Assembly: GCA_937891045.1 (NCBI GenBank)
Contig: CALBEV010000020.1
Location: forward strand, 1 to 64,000
Length of the DNA: 64,000 nt
Source: an uncultured Burkholderiales bacterium
Lineage (GTDB): Bacteria; Pseudomonadota; Gammaproteobacteria; Burkholderiales; Burkholderiaceae
Direction of reading: 5' to 3'
Every line of letters starts with the position of its first letter. Position 1 is the first letter of the stretch. Below, in pieces: positions 1-13,191 of this stretch. The notes under the pieces are model-generated. The model saw only the letters and a program-made list of their open reading frames with translations. It did no database searches and was not told the origin of the DNA. Both the position numbers and the translations under genes were made by a program.

Positions 1-23
1 CAACCTTCCATCATCTTGCTTAG

Positions 24-281
<258 letters not shown>

Positions 282-312
282 TTCTTGCCACAACCCTTAG
301 AGAGGTGTTGAC

Positions 313-783
313 GTGAGCATCAACGCAACCCTGTTCGTTCAAGCCATTGTTTTTGCCATTTTGGTGTGGTTCACGATGAAATTCGTGTGGCCGCCCATCG
401 CAACCGCTTTGGATGAACGCGCCGAAAAAATTGCCCATGGTTTGAAAGCCGCTGAGCACGCCCAAATCGAACTGACCAACGCTCACAAGCATGTTGAAGT
501 CGAGTTGGCGAAAAACCGCAATGATGCAGCAGCCCGCATCGCGGACGCTGAGCACAGGGCGGCCATCATCATCGAAGAGGCCAAGCACAAAGCGACGGAA
601 GAGGCGAACAAAATCATCGCTGCCGCTCACCTTGAATCCGAGCAAGCCTTGCTCAAGGCCAAGGAAGGGCTGCGTGACCACGTGGCGGTATTGGCCATCA
701 AAGGGGCCGAGCAAATTCTGCGCAAAGAAGTCAATGCCAGTGTGCATGCCGACTTGTTGGGCAGATTGAAGTCGGAACTTTGA
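313..783 (+). CDS. atpF: F1Fo ATP synthase subunit b
   Basis: Peripheral stalk subunit that holds F1 to Fo. The 156-residue protein has one N-terminal membrane helix (about residues 6-26), then a long charged, alanine-rich helix expected to form a coiled-coil dimer. The start is GTG at 313, which gives the usual MSINATLF-type N-terminus and lies 31 bases after atpE. An AGAGG motif sits upstream of the start. Length and position between atpE and atpH are standard for proteobacterial atp operons. Confidence 0.96.
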   Translation: MSINATLFVQAIVFAILVWFTMKFVWPPIATALDERAEKIAHGLKAAEHAQIELTNAHKHVEVELAKNRNDAAARIADAEHRAAIIIEEAKHKATEEANKIIAAAHLESEQALLKAKEGLRDHVAVLAIKGAEQILRKEVNASVHADLLGRLKSEL

Positions 784-792
784 GGACGCATC

Positions 793-1323
793 ATGGCTGA
801 ACTCGCTACCATTGCCCGCCCTTACTCTGAAGCTTTGTTTCAGGTGGTCAAGGCCGATGCCGCCAAAGCTGCAGAATGGCTGGACGATTTGGCGGTGGTT
901 GCTGCAGACCCTGGTTTGCTGCAATACGCCCATGACCCCAAAGTCACCCATGCCCAAGTATTGGATTTGATCGCCCAAGTCGGCCCCAAATCTTTGCCAG
1001 CAGCAGCGGTGAACCTTCTCGCCATCTTGGTTGACAACGGACGCTTGGCGGTCTTGCCTGAAATTGCCCGTCACTTTCATGTGTTGGTGGACGCTTTGAC
1101 AGGCGTGCGCCAAGCGGTGGTGCACAGTGCATTTCCCATCGAGGGCGCTGCCCTTGACGATTTGACCAAAGTGATTGAAAAACGCTTTGGCAGCAAACTC
1201 ACTGTGCAAGTGGCTCTTGAGCCCGAGCTCATTGGGGGCGTACGTGTGGTGGTCGGCGACGAGGTGCTCGACACCTCCGTCAAAGCCCGTTTGGAACAAA
1301 TGAAAGTCGCGCTGACAGCCTGA
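793..1323 (+). CDS. atpH: F1Fo ATP synthase subunit delta
   Basis: OSCP/delta subunit that caps the top of F1 and ties it to the b stalk. The product of 176 residues has the family N-terminus ([12 protein letters not shown]) and the conserved C-terminal segment with [18 protein letters not shown]. It begins 9 bases after the atpF stop and is followed by atpA after a 49-base gap, so it is co-transcribed. No anomalies seen. Confidence 0.96.
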   Translation: MAELATIARPYSEALFQVVKADAAKAAEWLDDLAVVAADPGLLQYAHDPKVTHAQVLDLIAQVGPKSLPAAAVNLLAILVDNGRLAVLPEIARHFHVLVDALTGVRQAVVHSAFPIEGAALDDLTKVIEKRFGSKLTVQVALEPELIGGVRVVVGDEVLDTSVKARLEQMKVALTA

Positions 1324-1372
1324 GCAATCCCGCTCATGCACGTTGGCCTCACATAGGAAGAAGGAAAGAGTC

Positions 1373-2911
1373 ATGCAACTCAATCCCGCAGAAATTTCTC
1401 AACTCATCAAAACCCGCATCGAGGGTTCAAGCGGCAACACGAATGTGCGCAACCAAGGCACCGTGATTTCCGTGACCGATGGTATTTGCCGCATCCATGG
1501 TTTGTCCGATGTGATGCAAGGCGAGATGCTTGAGTTCCCCAACAACACCTTCGGCCTGGCGCTGAACCTCGAGCGCGACTCTGTCGGCGCGGTGATTTTG
1601 GGTGAGTACGAGCATATCTCTGAAGGCGACACGGTCAAATGCACCGGCCGTATTTTGGAAGTGCCTGTGGGCCCCGAACTGATTGGCCGCGTGGTCAACG
1701 CTTTGGGTCATCCCATCGACGGCAAAGGTCCGATCAACGCCAAGATGACCGACGTGATTGAAAAAGTCGCTCCTGGTGTGATTGCCCGTCAATCTGTGGA
1801 CCAGCCTATGCAAACTGGCTTGAAGTCGATCGACTCCATGGTGCCAGTGGGCCGTGGTCAGCGCGAATTGATCATTGGTGACCGTCAGACCGGGAAAACC
1901 GCTGTTGCGATTGACGCCATCATCAATCAAAAAGGTCAGCACATGACCTGTATTTATGTGGCCATTGGTCAAAAGGCCTCGTCTATCAAAAACGTGGTGC
2001 GCTCTTTGGAAAAAGCGGGCGCCATGGACTACACCATCGTGGTGGCTGCCTCGGCCTCTGAATCAGCCGCGATGCAGTACGTGTCGGCCTATTCAGGTTG
2101 CACCATGGGCGAGTACTTTCGCGACCGCGGTCAAGACGCACTGATTGTGTATGACGATTTGTCCAAGCAAGCGGTGGCTTACCGTCAAGTATCTTTGTTG
2201 TTGCGCCGTCCACCAGGCCGCGAAGCCTACCCCGGCGACGTGTTTTATTTGCACAGCCGTTTGCTCGAGCGTGCAGCCCGCGTGAACGCCGACTATGTAG
2301 AAGCTTTCACCAAAGGTGAAGTCAAAGGCAAAACCGGCTCACTCACAGCGCTGCCCATCATTGAAACCCAGGCGGGTGACGTGTCGGCCTTTGTGCCCAC
2401 CAACGTGATCTCCATCACCGACGGTCAAATCTTCTTGGAAACCTCGTTGTTCAATGCAGGTGTCAGGCCAGCCATCAATGCCGGTATTTCAGTCTCACGT
2501 GTTGGTGGTGCAGCACAAACCAAGCTGGTGAAGAGCCTGTCAGGTGGTATTCGTACCGACTTGGCCCAATACCGCGAATTGGCCGCGTTTGCGCAGTTCG
2601 CATCCGACTTGGATGAGGCCACCCGCAAGCAGCTGGATCGTGGCGCTCGCGTGACTGAATTGTTGAAGCAGCCCCAATACAGCCCGCTGCCCATCAGCTT
2701 GATGGCCGCTACTTTGTATGCCGCTAATAAAGGCTTCTTGGATGACATCGAAGTCAACCAAGTACTGCATTTTGAAGCTGGCTTGCACCATCATTTGAAA
2801 GACAAGTGCGCAGCCTTGTTGGCCAAAATGGAAAAAGACAAAGCCATGGACAAAGATGCTGAAGCTGATTTGGTGAAGGCCATTGAAGCCTTCAAAAAGT
2901 CCTTTGTTTAA
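1373..2911 (+). CDS. atpA: F1Fo ATP synthase subunit alpha
   Basis: Non-catalytic nucleotide-binding subunit of the F1 hexamer. Translated from the ATG at 1373 it is 512 residues, the usual length. It carries the P-loop GDRQTGKT (residues 169-176) and the alpha signature around [17 protein letters not shown]. An in-frame ATA/ATG-region extension upstream (from 1343) is possible but would add about ten residues that are not part of the family. AAGAAGGAAAG before 1373 provides the ribosome site. It lies in the atp operon between atpH and atpG. Confidence 0.97.
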   Translation: MQLNPAEISQLIKTRIEGSSGNTNVRNQGTVISVTDGICRIHGLSDVMQGEMLEFPNNTFGLALNLERDSVGAVILGEYEHISEGDTVKCTGRILEVPVGPELIGRVVNALGHPIDGKGPINAKMTDVIEKVAPGVIARQSVDQPMQTGLKSIDSMVPVGRGQRELIIGDRQTGKTAVAIDAIINQKGQHMTCIYVAIGQKASSIKNVVRSLEKAGAMDYTIVVAASASESAAMQYVSAYSGCTMGEYFRDRGQDALIVYDDLSKQAVAYRQVSLLLRRPPGREAYPGDVFYLHSRLLERAARVNADYVEAFTKGEVKGKTGSLTALPIIETQAGDVSAFVPTNVISITDGQIFLETSLFNAGVRPAINAGISVSRVGGAAQTKLVKSLSGGIRTDLAQYRELAAFAQFASDLDEATRKQLDRGARVTELLKQPQYSPLPISLMAATLYAANKGFLDDIEVNQVLHFEAGLHHHLKDKCAALLAKMEKDKAMDKDAEADLVKAIEAFKKSFV

Positions 2912-2938
2912 ACGCCATCAAGCAGCAAGGAGCACTTC

Positions 2939-3814
2939 ATGGCAGTAGGCAAGGAAATACGCGGCAAGATCAAATCGGTGGAAAACACCAAGAAGATCAC
3001 CAAGGCCATGGAAATGGTGGCGGCGTCCAAAATGCGCAAGGCGCAAGAACGCATGCGTGCGGCGCGTCCTTACAGCGAAAAGGTGCGCAACATCGCCAGC
3101 CATTTAGGGCAAGCCAACCCCGAGTATGTTCACCCGTTCATGAAAATCCACGATGCCAAAGCCACGGGCTACATCGTGGTGACCACCGACAAAGGATTGT
3201 GCGGTGGCATGAACACCAATATTTTGCGTGCCCTGACCCATCGTTTCAAAGACCTCCAATCCGCTGGCGCCACCCCCCAAACGGTGGCCATTGGCAACAA
3301 AGGCTTGGGTTTTTTAAACCGTGTCGGCGCACCCGTGTTGGCGCAAGTCACCCAATTGGGTGACAAGCCGCATCTGGAAAAACTCATTGGCGCCGTCAAG
3401 GTCATGATGGATGCTTACACGGAAGGCAAACTTGATGCGGTGTATCTGTGCTACACCAAGTTCATCAACACCATGAAGCAAGAACCGGTCATCGAGCAAT
3501 TGCTGCCCTTGTCGGATCACAAGATGCAAGCCGAAACACGGGCTGCAGGCAGCTACGCATGGGACTACTTGTACGAACCCGATGCACCCACGGTGATTGA
3601 CGATTTGCTCGAGTTGTACATCGAGTCCTTGGTCTATCAAGCTGTGGCTGAAAACATGGCCTCTGAACAATCTGCCCGCATGGTGGCCATGAAGGCAGCC
3701 ACGGACAACGCAGGCAATGTCATTGGCGAACTCAAACTCATTTACAACAAAACCCGTCAAGCAGCGATCACGAAGGAATTGTCCGAAATCGTGGCCGGTG
3801 CAGCGGCGGTGTAA
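2939..3814 (+). CDS. atpG: F1Fo ATP synthase subunit gamma
   Basis: Central rotor shaft of F1. The 291-residue protein has the classic N-terminal helix ([21 protein letters not shown]) and the C-terminal helix that enters the alpha/beta ring ([21 protein letters not shown]). The ribosome site is AAGGAG, 8 bases before the ATG. It lies 27 bases after atpA and 27 bases before atpD, which is the standard operon order. No insertions, including none of the chloroplast-type redox loop. Confidence 0.97.
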   Translation: MAVGKEIRGKIKSVENTKKITKAMEMVAASKMRKAQERMRAARPYSEKVRNIASHLGQANPEYVHPFMKIHDAKATGYIVVTTDKGLCGGMNTNILRALTHRFKDLQSAGATPQTVAIGNKGLGFLNRVGAPVLAQVTQLGDKPHLEKLIGAVKVMMDAYTEGKLDAVYLCYTKFINTMKQEPVIEQLLPLSDHKMQAETRAAGSYAWDYLYEPDAPTVIDDLLELYIESLVYQAVAENMASEQSARMVAMKAATDNAGNVIGELKLIYNKTRQAAITKELSEIVAGAAAV

Positions 3815-5263
<1,449 letters not shown>

Positions 5264-5301
5264 TGCAGGTTGGCAGCCAACGCACCTGACAAGGAAACCC
5301 C

Positions 5302-5718
5302 ATGAAAACCATGCAAGTTGATGTGGTCAGTGCCGAAGAACTGATTTACTCGGGCGAGGCCACTTTCGTGGCATTGCCAGGTGAAGTTGGTGAACTTGGT
5401 ATTTATCCCCGCCACACACCGCTGATCTCGCGCATCAAAGCCGGTTCGGTGCGCATCCAAAAACCCGACGGTGAAGAAGAGTTTGTGTTTGTCGCTGGCG
5501 GTATTTTGGAGATCCAGCCCAATGGTGTGACCGTCTTGTCTGACACCGCAGTGCGCGGTGCCGACTTGGACGAAGAGCGTGCCAATGCCGCCAAAAAGGC
5601 GGCGGAGGAACACCTCAAAAACGCCAAATCTGATGTGGACTTGGCAGCCGCTCAAGCGGAGCTGTACGTGTTTGCTGCGCAATTGGCCGCGTTGCGCAAA
5701 TACCGAAGTAAAAAATAA
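5302..5718 (+). CDS. atpC: F1Fo ATP synthase subunit epsilon
   Basis: Regulatory subunit of the F1 central stalk. The 138-residue product has the N-terminal beta-sandwich (motifs [17 protein letters not shown]) and the C-terminal alanine-rich two-helix region involved in inhibition of ATP hydrolysis. AAGGAAA precedes the ATG. The stop codon TAA directly abuts the TTG start of the next reading frame, so the downstream gene may be translated by re-initiation within the atp transcript. Confidence 0.96.
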   Translation: MKTMQVDVVSAEELIYSGEATFVALPGEVGELGIYPRHTPLISRIKAGSVRIQKPDGEEEFVFVAGGILEIQPNGVTVLSDTAVRGADLDEERANAAKKAAEEHLKNAKSDVDLAAAQAELYVFAAQLAALRKYRSKK

Positions 5719-6171
5719 TTGCCCAAGGCCAAGCTTCAAGCAGCCACCATCGGCGGCACGGCCGATGAAATTGAAGCGGCCTTTTACGAAGCCTTGCGAA
5801 CCGGCGATGTCACTCGCCTGATGGCCTGTTGGGCTGACGAAGACGACATTGTTTGTGTGCATCCCGGCGGCCCTCGTTTGTTGGGGGCTGAAAGCATCCG
5901 CAATTCTTTTGACACCATGTTTGCCAACGGTGTCATCAACGCACACCCAGAGCATGTGCGCAAAGTGGAATCCATCACCAGTGCCATGCACAACCTGGTG
6001 GAGCGCATTGAACTGCACACACCTGAGGGTGATGCTGTGGCCTATGTGGTCGCCACCAATATTTACATGCGGACCCCGCAAGGTTGGCGCATGGTTGCGC
6101 ACCACGCCAGCCCGGGCACACAGCAAGAAATGCTGGCGCACATTGAATCTTTGCCTTCAGTTTTGCACTGA
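5719..6171 (+). CDS. SnoaL/NTF2-like domain protein
   Basis: A 150-residue protein of the NTF2-like (SnoaL/DUF4440) fold as judged by its pattern: an N-terminal helix followed by FYEALRTGDVTRLMACWADEDD and a C-terminal segment ending in GWRMVAHHAS, which is typical of the cone-shaped fold. The substrate is unknown. The only reasonable start is TTG at 5719, immediately after the atpC stop with no spacer and no clear ribosome site, which suggests translational coupling to the ATP synthase operon. A role in ATP synthesis is not implied. Position directly after atpC may simply be read-through. Confidence 0.8.
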   Translation: MPKAKLQAATIGGTADEIEAAFYEALRTGDVTRLMACWADEDDIVCVHPGGPRLLGAESIRNSFDTMFANGVINAHPEHVRKVESITSAMHNLVERIELHTPEGDAVAYVVATNIYMRTPQGWRMVAHHASPGTQQEMLAHIESLPSVLH

Positions 6172-6174
6172 AAC

Positions 6175-6708
6175 ATGGACGACTTGGTCCATCAAGCGAT
6201 GCGCAAATGGCCGAATGTGCCAGCTTGCTACGGCTGGTTGGGATTAGACGATCGAGGCGACTGGTACATGCGCGACGATGCAGTGCAAGCGTTGGGACCT
6301 TTCCCCCAAGCCAAAGGCAGCAAACTGGTGCACACCAAGCTGATTGAATTCATCCAGCGCAACTACACGCATGATGAGCACGGTGCTTGGTATTTCCAAA
6401 ACGGCCCCCAGCGTGTATTTGTAGAGTTGGCATCTGCGCCATTTGTTTGGCGCATTCATGACGACGGGCGTGTCACCGATGGGGGTCTTGTCGTCCAACA
6501 AGTGCAGCACTGTGTTGTGGACGAAACGGGGCGCGTTTATTTAAGCACCCCTCAGGGTTTAGGCCTGGTTCACAGCCAAGACGTCTTGCTGGCGGCAACG
6601 GCATTGGAAGAAAAACGCTGGCCAGAAAAAAAAATGCTTGCCAGCAAACTGGCAAGCACGTACGGTTTTGTCATCAGCCCGCAAGAGCGGAATGGGCTAG
6701 TTAGTTAG
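6175..6708 (+). CDS. Conserved protein of unknown function
   Basis: A 177-residue soluble protein without signal peptide or membrane helix. It contains motifs such as KWPNVPACYGWLGLDDRG, WYMRD and YFQNGPQRVFVEL, which I recall from uncharacterised proteins conserved in Burkholderiales. No catalytic motif is apparent. It starts three bases after the stop of the preceding NTF2-like gene, so the two are probably co-transcribed. Its 3' end overlaps by 8 bases with the end of the convergent cytochrome c gene. Confidence 0.8.
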   Translation: MDDLVHQAMRKWPNVPACYGWLGLDDRGDWYMRDDAVQALGPFPQAKGSKLVHTKLIEFIQRNYTHDEHGAWYFQNGPQRVFVELASAPFVWRIHDDGRVTDGGLVVQQVQHCVVDETGRVYLSTPQGLGLVHSQDVLLAATALEEKRWPEKKMLASKLASTYGFVISPQERNGLVS

Positions 6709-7207
6709 CTGCAGCAGGTGGTGTTGGATCCACAAACTTGCCGCCGCTCCCATTGGCCAAGTAAACGACAGATCGAGCGATCTCATAGTCGTTGTGTTCT
6801 CCACCAGCTTGAGCGCCCATCGCATTTTTGCCTTTGAGTGCCGAGTTCAACAAAGCAGCATAGCCCGTTTTGATGCGTGGCGCCCAAGCCGCCGTATCGC
6901 CCAACTTCGGCGCACCCGCCGCACCACTCAGGTGACAAGCGCCACACTGCGCCTTGAAAACCTCTTCACCAGTCTTTGCAGGCCGATTGGCATCTTTGAC
7001 CTGTACAGCGCCAACCTTTTGAATGCGGGCAGCAACCGCCTCACTGCTGTTGTCAGCGCCAGCGGATGGCTTGTTTTGGGCGTCAATGAAGTAGACCAAT
7101 CCTATGATGACAAAAATGGGCACAACAAAAGACAAGAAAACCACAGCTAAAAATTGCTTGGGTGTTTTGACTGGTCCGGTGTGGGCTTCTTCGTGCTGAT
7201 CGCTCAT
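6701..7207 (-). CDS. Membrane-anchored c-type cytochrome (cytochrome c5 family)
   Basis: A 168-residue protein with an N-terminal cytoplasmic tail, one membrane helix (about residues 20-42), a spacer and a class I cytochrome c domain. The haem motif is CGACH in QCGACHLSG, and a distal Met ligand is likely in the GKNAMGAQAGG segment. It probably carries electrons at the periplasmic side of the inner membrane towards a terminal oxidase. The ATG at 7207 (MSDQHEEAH) is preferred over one 48 bases upstream because it gives the expected short tail. It is transcribed toward the ATP synthase cluster. Confidence 0.9.
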   Translation of the reverse strand: MSDQHEEAHTGPVKTPKQFLAVVFLSFVVPIFVIIGLVYFIDAQNKPSAGADNSSEAVAARIQKVGAVQVKDANRPAKTGEEVFKAQCGACHLSGAAGAPKLGDTAAWAPRIKTGYAALLNSALKGKNAMGAQAGGEHNDYEIARSVVYLANGSGGKFVDPTPPAAAN

Positions 7208-7327
7208 GATGACTTTCTTTGAAAGGGGATAAAAAGCATGGGAAATTATAGCCATCCAATGATTTCCACAAGGCTGACAAAGATGGGTGTGCTGCTAGAA
7301 ACAGAGCGACACCTACAATAGAGGCAT

Positions 7328-7403
7328 GCGGCTGTAGCTCAGTGGATAGAGTATTGGCCTCCGAAGCCAAGGGTCGTGGGTTCGATCCCCGCCAGCCGCA
7401 CCA
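7328..7403 (+). tRNA. tRNA-Arg (anticodon CCG)
   Basis: A 76-base cloverleaf with encoded CCA. The acceptor stem is GCGGCTG pairing with CAGCCGC. The anticodon stem is TTGGC/GCCAA with loop CTCCGAA, which places the anticodon CCG at 7361-7363. The T arm contains the GTTCGAT core. It reads CGG arginine codons. It ends exactly one base before the stop codon of cbbR on the opposite strand. Confidence 0.96.
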
Positions 7404-8339
7404 TCAATTCCTTGGGCTTCGCAGCTCGCCAAATTGATCAGCCAAATAAGTTTCTGCGTGCTCCAAAATAAAGTAGCGAAAAGCCTCCGCTGCCGGTGAA
7501 AGCATTTTGGACATCATGTGCACCACGTTCCAGGCCCTCACCATGGGGGTTTGGTGCACATCCAAAATACACAACTGTTGAGCTTGGATCTCCAAGGCAA
7601 TCGTGTGTTGGGATAAAAAACTCAAACCTAAATTGGCTTTCACCGCTTGTTTGATGGCGTCATTGCTTTGCAGCTCCATGGTGAAACGCGGCTGGAATCG
7701 TGCTTGTGTGAAGAAAGCCTCCATCGATGTTCGAGTGCCAGAGCCTTGCTCGCGAACAATGAAGGATTGCTGGCGCAAATCTTCCGCACGAAGACCTTTT
7801 TCGCTCGCAAGCGGATGCTTGGGCGAAGCTACAAACACCAAGGGGTTGGCGGCAAAAGGCTCGGAACGGGTGGACATTTCAGAAGGGGGCCGACCCATGA
7901 TGGCAATATCCACCTCGCTGTTGCTGAGCCATTGAATCAGGTTGCGACGGTTGCCCACATTCAGCACCAACTCAATCCCCTCGTGTTGCTTCAGAAACTC
8001 GCTCAGCAGAGCGGGAATGAAATAAGTGGTCGTGTCCACCATGCCAATCGTGAGTTTGCCGGTCTCGATCCGCTGCAAACGGGCGGCAGCGTCTTCGGCA
8101 TCTTTGAGCAAAGCGAGCATTTTGCGGGTGTACACCAGCATGTACTCGCCACTGGTGGTCAAAGACACTTTGCGGCCTTGACGCTCAAACAGTGGCATCC
8201 CCACTTCTGCCTCTAACTCCTTGATTTGCATAGTGATTGCAGGCGCAGACACATGCAAAATCTCGGCAGCTTTGGCAAAACTCAGGTGCTTGGCGACTGC
8301 ATTGAACATCCGCAATTGGCGAAAAGTAGCGTTTTTCAA
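7404..8339 (-). CDS. cbbR: LysR-type regulator of the Calvin-cycle operon
   Basis: A 311-residue LysR-family activator. It has an N-terminal winged helix-turn-helix (residues 5-65, RQLRMFNAVAKHLSFAKAAE) and a two-lobed periplasmic-binding-like effector domain. It is divergent from cbbL with a 97-base shared promoter region, the classical cbbR arrangement. CbbR proteins sense metabolites such as RuBP, PEP or NADPH in relatives; the ligand here cannot be read. The stop codon directly abuts the 3' end of tRNA-Arg on the other strand, so cbbR transcripts would run antisense through the tRNA gene unless terminated. Confidence 0.95.
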   Translation of the reverse strand: MKNATFRQLRMFNAVAKHLSFAKAAEILHVSAPAITMQIKELEAEVGMPLFERQGRKVSLTTSGEYMLVYTRKMLALLKDAEDAAARLQRIETGKLTIGMVDTTTYFIPALLSEFLKQHEGIELVLNVGNRRNLIQWLSNSEVDIAIMGRPPSEMSTRSEPFAANPLVFVASPKHPLASEKGLRAEDLRQQSFIVREQGSGTRTSMEAFFTQARFQPRFTMELQSNDAIKQAVKANLGLSFLSQHTIALEIQAQQLCILDVHQTPMVRAWNVVHMMSKMLSPAAEAFRYFILEHAETYLADQFGELRSPRN

Positions 8340-9894
<1,555 letters not shown>

Positions 9895-9912
9895 AACGAA
9901 GGAATACACACC

Positions 9913-10353
9913 ATGTTGACCAATCCAACCGGAAAAGTAACCCAAGGCCAGTTCAGCTTTTTGCCAGACCTGACAGATGCTGAAATCAGCATGCAAATCC
10001 AATACGGCCTCAATAAAGGATATGCATGGAGCGTCGAGTACACCGATGACGTGCATCCGCGCAATACCTATTGGGACATGTTTGGCATGCCCATGTTTGA
10101 CTTGAAAGACCCCGCAGGCGTTTTGTTGGAAGTCAATACTTGCCGCAAAACATTCCCCAACCACTACATTCGATTGATGGCATTTGATTCCACCCGTGGC
10201 ATCGAGTCCGTGGCGATGAGCTTTATCGTGCATCGTCCGCCCCATGAGACAGGTTTCCGACTAGAGCGTCAGGAAGTACAGGGCCGCAGTTTGCGTTACA
10301 CCACGCACGGCTACCCGATGGACAAGCCCGAAAACAGCCGCTATGGCAAATGA
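9913..10353 (+). CDS. cbbS: Rubisco small subunit, red-type
   Basis: Small subunit that completes the L8S8 holoenzyme. At 146 residues it is longer than green-type small subunits because of the C-terminal extension (about residues 110-146, ending PMDKPENSRYGK). In red-type enzymes this forms a beta hairpin in the central channel and helps assembly. Family motifs ITQGQFSFLPDLTD-like N-terminus and RNTYWDMFGMPMFD are present. GAAGGAA precedes the ATG. It lies 18 bases after cbbL. Confidence 0.97.
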   Translation: MLTNPTGKVTQGQFSFLPDLTDAEISMQIQYGLNKGYAWSVEYTDDVHPRNTYWDMFGMPMFDLKDPAGVLLEVNTCRKTFPNHYIRLMAFDSTRGIESVAMSFIVHRPPHETGFRLERQEVQGRSLRYTTHGYPMDKPENSRYGK

Positions 10354-10372
10354 TTGAAAGCCAGGCTTGACA

Positions 10373-11341
10373 ATGAACGCACCTGCCTACAACCTGCCCG
10401 GTATCACCACCAAGCCAGCCATGGGTGCCAGTGCAGCACCTGTGGCTTCTGTCAATGACACAGGTGCACGGACTGTGGCGGAAGTCATGGCTCAAACCCA
10501 AGTACAACAGGTGATGGACGCTTTAGACCATGACCTGGTTGGTTTAAAGCCTGTGAAGACCCGCATCCGTGACATCGCCGCTTTGCTGGTGATTGACCGC
10601 TTGCGCATGAACCTGGGGTTGGCGGCTCAAGCACCATCCTTGCACATGAGCTTCACAGGCAACCCCGGCACGGGCAAAACCACCGTCGCCATGCGCATGG
10701 CGCAAATTCTGCACGAATTGGGCTATGTGCGAAGCGGTCACTTGGTGGCGGTCACGCGGGATGACTTGGTCGGCCAATACATTGGCCACACCGCACCCAA
10801 AACCAAAGAAGTGCTGAAAAAGGCCATGGGCGGCGTGCTCTTCATTGACGAGGCCTACTACTTGTATCGGCCTGAAAACGAACGGGATTATGGCCAAGAG
10901 GCGATTGAAATATTGCTGCAAGTGATGGAAAACCAGCGCGATGATTTGGTGGTGATATTGGCCGGCTACAAAGACCGCATGGACACCTTTTTTCAATCCA
11001 ACCCGGGCATGAATTCACGCATTGCACACCACATTGAATTCCCTGACTACGCTGAAGATGAGTTGGCGCAAATCGCTCATCACATGCTGGAGTTCCAAAA
11101 TTACAAATTGGATGAGGAGGCCCAACTCGCCTTTGAACGCTATTTGCAATTGCGCAAACAGCAACCTCATTTTGCCAATGCCCGAAGTGTTCGCAACGCG
11201 CTAGAGCGTGCCCGTTTGCGACAAGCCAGCCGCTTGTTTGCCAACCCCCATCAAGAGTTAACTGCAGAAGATTTGTCCACTTTACGCGCCCAAGATATTT
11301 TGGCCAGTCGCGTTTTCCAAACCACGAAGGCAAGTTCATGA
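10373..11341 (+). CDS. cbbX: Red-type Rubisco activase
   Basis: AAA+ ATPase that remodels inhibited red-type Rubisco by pulling on the large-subunit C-terminus. The 322-residue product has the P-loop GNPGTGKT (residues 96-103), Walker [14 protein letters not shown] and a sensor/arginine-finger region near the [18 protein letters not shown] segment, all as in CbbX. The ATG at 10373 is chosen over TTG six bases upstream. The stop overlaps the cbbY start by four bases (ATGA), indicating translational coupling. Confidence 0.96.
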   Translation: MNAPAYNLPGITTKPAMGASAAPVASVNDTGARTVAEVMAQTQVQQVMDALDHDLVGLKPVKTRIRDIAALLVIDRLRMNLGLAAQAPSLHMSFTGNPGTGKTTVAMRMAQILHELGYVRSGHLVAVTRDDLVGQYIGHTAPKTKEVLKKAMGGVLFIDEAYYLYRPENERDYGQEAIEILLQVMENQRDDLVVILAGYKDRMDTFFQSNPGMNSRIAHHIEFPDYAEDELAQIAHHMLEFQNYKLDEEAQLAFERYLQLRKQQPHFANARSVRNALERARLRQASRLFANPHQELTAEDLSTLRAQDILASRVFQTTKASS

Positions 11342-12060
11342 GCCATTTGCAGGCCCTGATTTTTGACGTTGATGGCACCTTGGCCGATACCGAGCAGGTT
11401 CACATGACCTCCTTCAACCAAGCCTTTGCTGAAGAAGGTTTGGATTGGCATTGGGATGTGGCGCTGTACACAGAATTGCTGAAAATCTCGGGTGGGAAAG
11501 AACGCATGCGGCACTATTGGATGCAGCGTCACCCCGACATGAAGGTGATCGATGGGGGTGCACTCCATGACACGATTGAGCGCTTGCACGCTATCAAAAC
11601 AGCAGCTTACGAAGCGGCTGTGCAGCAAGGCCATGTTCAATTGCGTCCTGGCGTGTTGGGTTTGATTGAAGCGGCCCATGCTGAAGGATTGCGATTGGCA
11701 ATTGCCACCACCACCTCGCCGGTCAATATTGCCGTGCTCTTGCGCGGAGCCATCGGCCTCCATTGGAAAGACCTGTTTGTGGTGATTGAAGACGCCTCGA
11801 CCGCGCCGAAGAAAAAACCACATCCTCAGGTTTACACCCAAACCTTGACGCGCTTGGGCTTGCCTGCCAAAGCCTGCTTGGCGTTTGAAGACTCCAACAA
11901 TGGATTGCAAGCATCCATGGGCGCGGGCCTGGCCACCATCATCACACCCACCAGTTTCACGGCAGACCAAGACTTCAAGGGCGCGGCCAAGCTGCTGCCC
12001 AATTTGGATGGCGTGAGCTTGGCGCAGTTGCGCGAATGGCATACGCAAAACCAACCTTAA
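11338..12060 (+). CDS. cbbY: HAD-family sugar bisphosphate phosphatase CbbY
   Basis: A 240-residue haloacid dehalogenase-type phosphatase. The catalytic motif [11 protein letters not shown] (nucleophile Asp10, acid Asp12) is followed by a helical cap, motif II TTTS and a late EDSNNG motif. In Rhodobacter, CbbY removes the Rubisco inhibitor xylulose-1,5-bisphosphate; position directly after cbbX supports that role here. It should not be taken as the phosphoglycolate phosphatase CbbZ, although a side activity cannot be excluded from sequence. Confidence 0.9.
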   Translation: MSHLQALIFDVDGTLADTEQVHMTSFNQAFAEEGLDWHWDVALYTELLKISGGKERMRHYWMQRHPDMKVIDGGALHDTIERLHAIKTAAYEAAVQQGHVQLRPGVLGLIEAAHAEGLRLAIATTTSPVNIAVLLRGAIGLHWKDLFVVIEDASTAPKKKPHPQVYTQTLTRLGLPAKACLAFEDSNNGLQASMGAGLATIITPTSFTADQDFKGAAKLLPNLDGVSLAQLREWHTQNQP

Positions 12061-12074
12061 GACAGGAAGAACAG

Positions 12075-13169
12075 ATGCCATTGCGCTACCGAACCACTTT
12101 GACACAGTATTTGATTCAAGAGCGTCGACGCTTTCCTGACTCCAAGGGAGACTTCAATGCGTTGATCTTGGATGTGGCCTTGGCTTGCAAAGCCATTGCC
12201 CGCGCTGTATCAATGGGTGAATTGGGTGGTGTTTATGGTGACCATGCGCCTGAAGCTGGTGGCTCCATCAATGTGCAAGGTGAAACACAAAAGAAACTGG
12301 ATGTTTTGAGCAATGACTTGTTTGTTCGAATGAACCAGTGGGGCGGCCATTTGGCGGGCATGGCATCGGAGGAAATGTCCGAGCCCTATCAAATTCCGTC
12401 GCAACATCCTCGCGGCAAATACCTGTTGGTGTTTGACCCTCTGGATGGCTCTAGCAACATTGATGTGAATGTTTCGGTGGGCAGTATTTTTTCTGTCTTG
12501 CGTGCGCCGCAAGAAGCCATAGACAGCGGCCGTGACATCACAGCGCAAGATTTGTTGCAAACTGGTGCCACCCAAGTAGCCGCTGGCTATGCGCTTTATG
12601 GCCCCACCACCATGCTGGTGTTGACCGTGGGAAATGGCGTGGTGGGATTCACACTGGACCCGAATTTGGGCGAGTACATGCTGACCCACCCAGCCTTGAA
12701 AGTACCCGAAGACACCCAAGAATTTGCCATCAACGCCTCCAACAGCCGTTTCTGGGAATCACCCATCAAGCGTTATGTGGATGAATGTTTGGCAGGCAAA
12801 TCGGGGCCAAGGGGCAAAGACTTCAACATGCGTTGGATCGCTTCCATGGTGGCCGAGGCGCACCGCATTTTGATGCGTGGCGGTGTTTTCATGTACCCCC
12901 GCGACACCAAAGATCCAAGCAAACCGGGACGCCTGCGTTTGCTTTATGAGGCCAACCCGATTGGCATGGTCATGGAGCAGGCCGGTGGCCGAGCCAGCAC
13001 GGGACGCGAGCCGATGCTGTCGGTTCAGCCAAGTGATTTACATCAGCGTATTGGTTTGGTGTTTGGTTCTAAAAACGAAGTAGAGCGGATTGAGCAATAC
13101 CACCATGAACCGCTTGAAAAAGAACACAACACGCCGCTGTTTGCCGAGCGAACCTTGTTTCGCGATTGA
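12075..13169 (+). CDS. fbp: Fructose-1,6-bisphosphatase class 1
   Basis: Hydrolyses fructose-1,6-bisphosphate (and in cbb operons probably sedoheptulose-1,7-bisphosphate) in the regenerative phase of the Calvin cycle. The 364-residue protein has the metal-binding motif [16 protein letters not shown] and the C-terminal substrate motif [13 protein letters not shown]. The chosen ATG at 12075 follows ACAGGAAGA; an earlier in-frame start at 12036 lies inside cbbY. It could equally be named cbbF. Spacing to cbbY is 14 bases. Confidence 0.95.
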   Translation: MPLRYRTTLTQYLIQERRRFPDSKGDFNALILDVALACKAIARAVSMGELGGVYGDHAPEAGGSINVQGETQKKLDVLSNDLFVRMNQWGGHLAGMASEEMSEPYQIPSQHPRGKYLLVFDPLDGSSNIDVNVSVGSIFSVLRAPQEAIDSGRDITAQDLLQTGATQVAAGYALYGPTTMLVLTVGNGVVGFTLDPNLGEYMLTHPALKVPEDTQEFAINASNSRFWESPIKRYVDECLAGKSGPRGKDFNMRWIASMVAEAHRILMRGGVFMYPRDTKDPSKPGRLRLLYEANPIGMVMEQAGGRASTGREPMLSVQPSDLHQRIGLVFGSKNEVERIEQYHHEPLEKEHNTPLFAERTLFRD

Positions 13170-13191
13170 TTGATTACTGAAAGTCTGAGCC

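Noticed and set aside
11338..12060. Calling this gene cbbZ, phosphoglycolate phosphatase
   Set aside because: Motifs and position after cbbX fit CbbY better; naming it cbbZ would wrongly complete the glycolate pathway.
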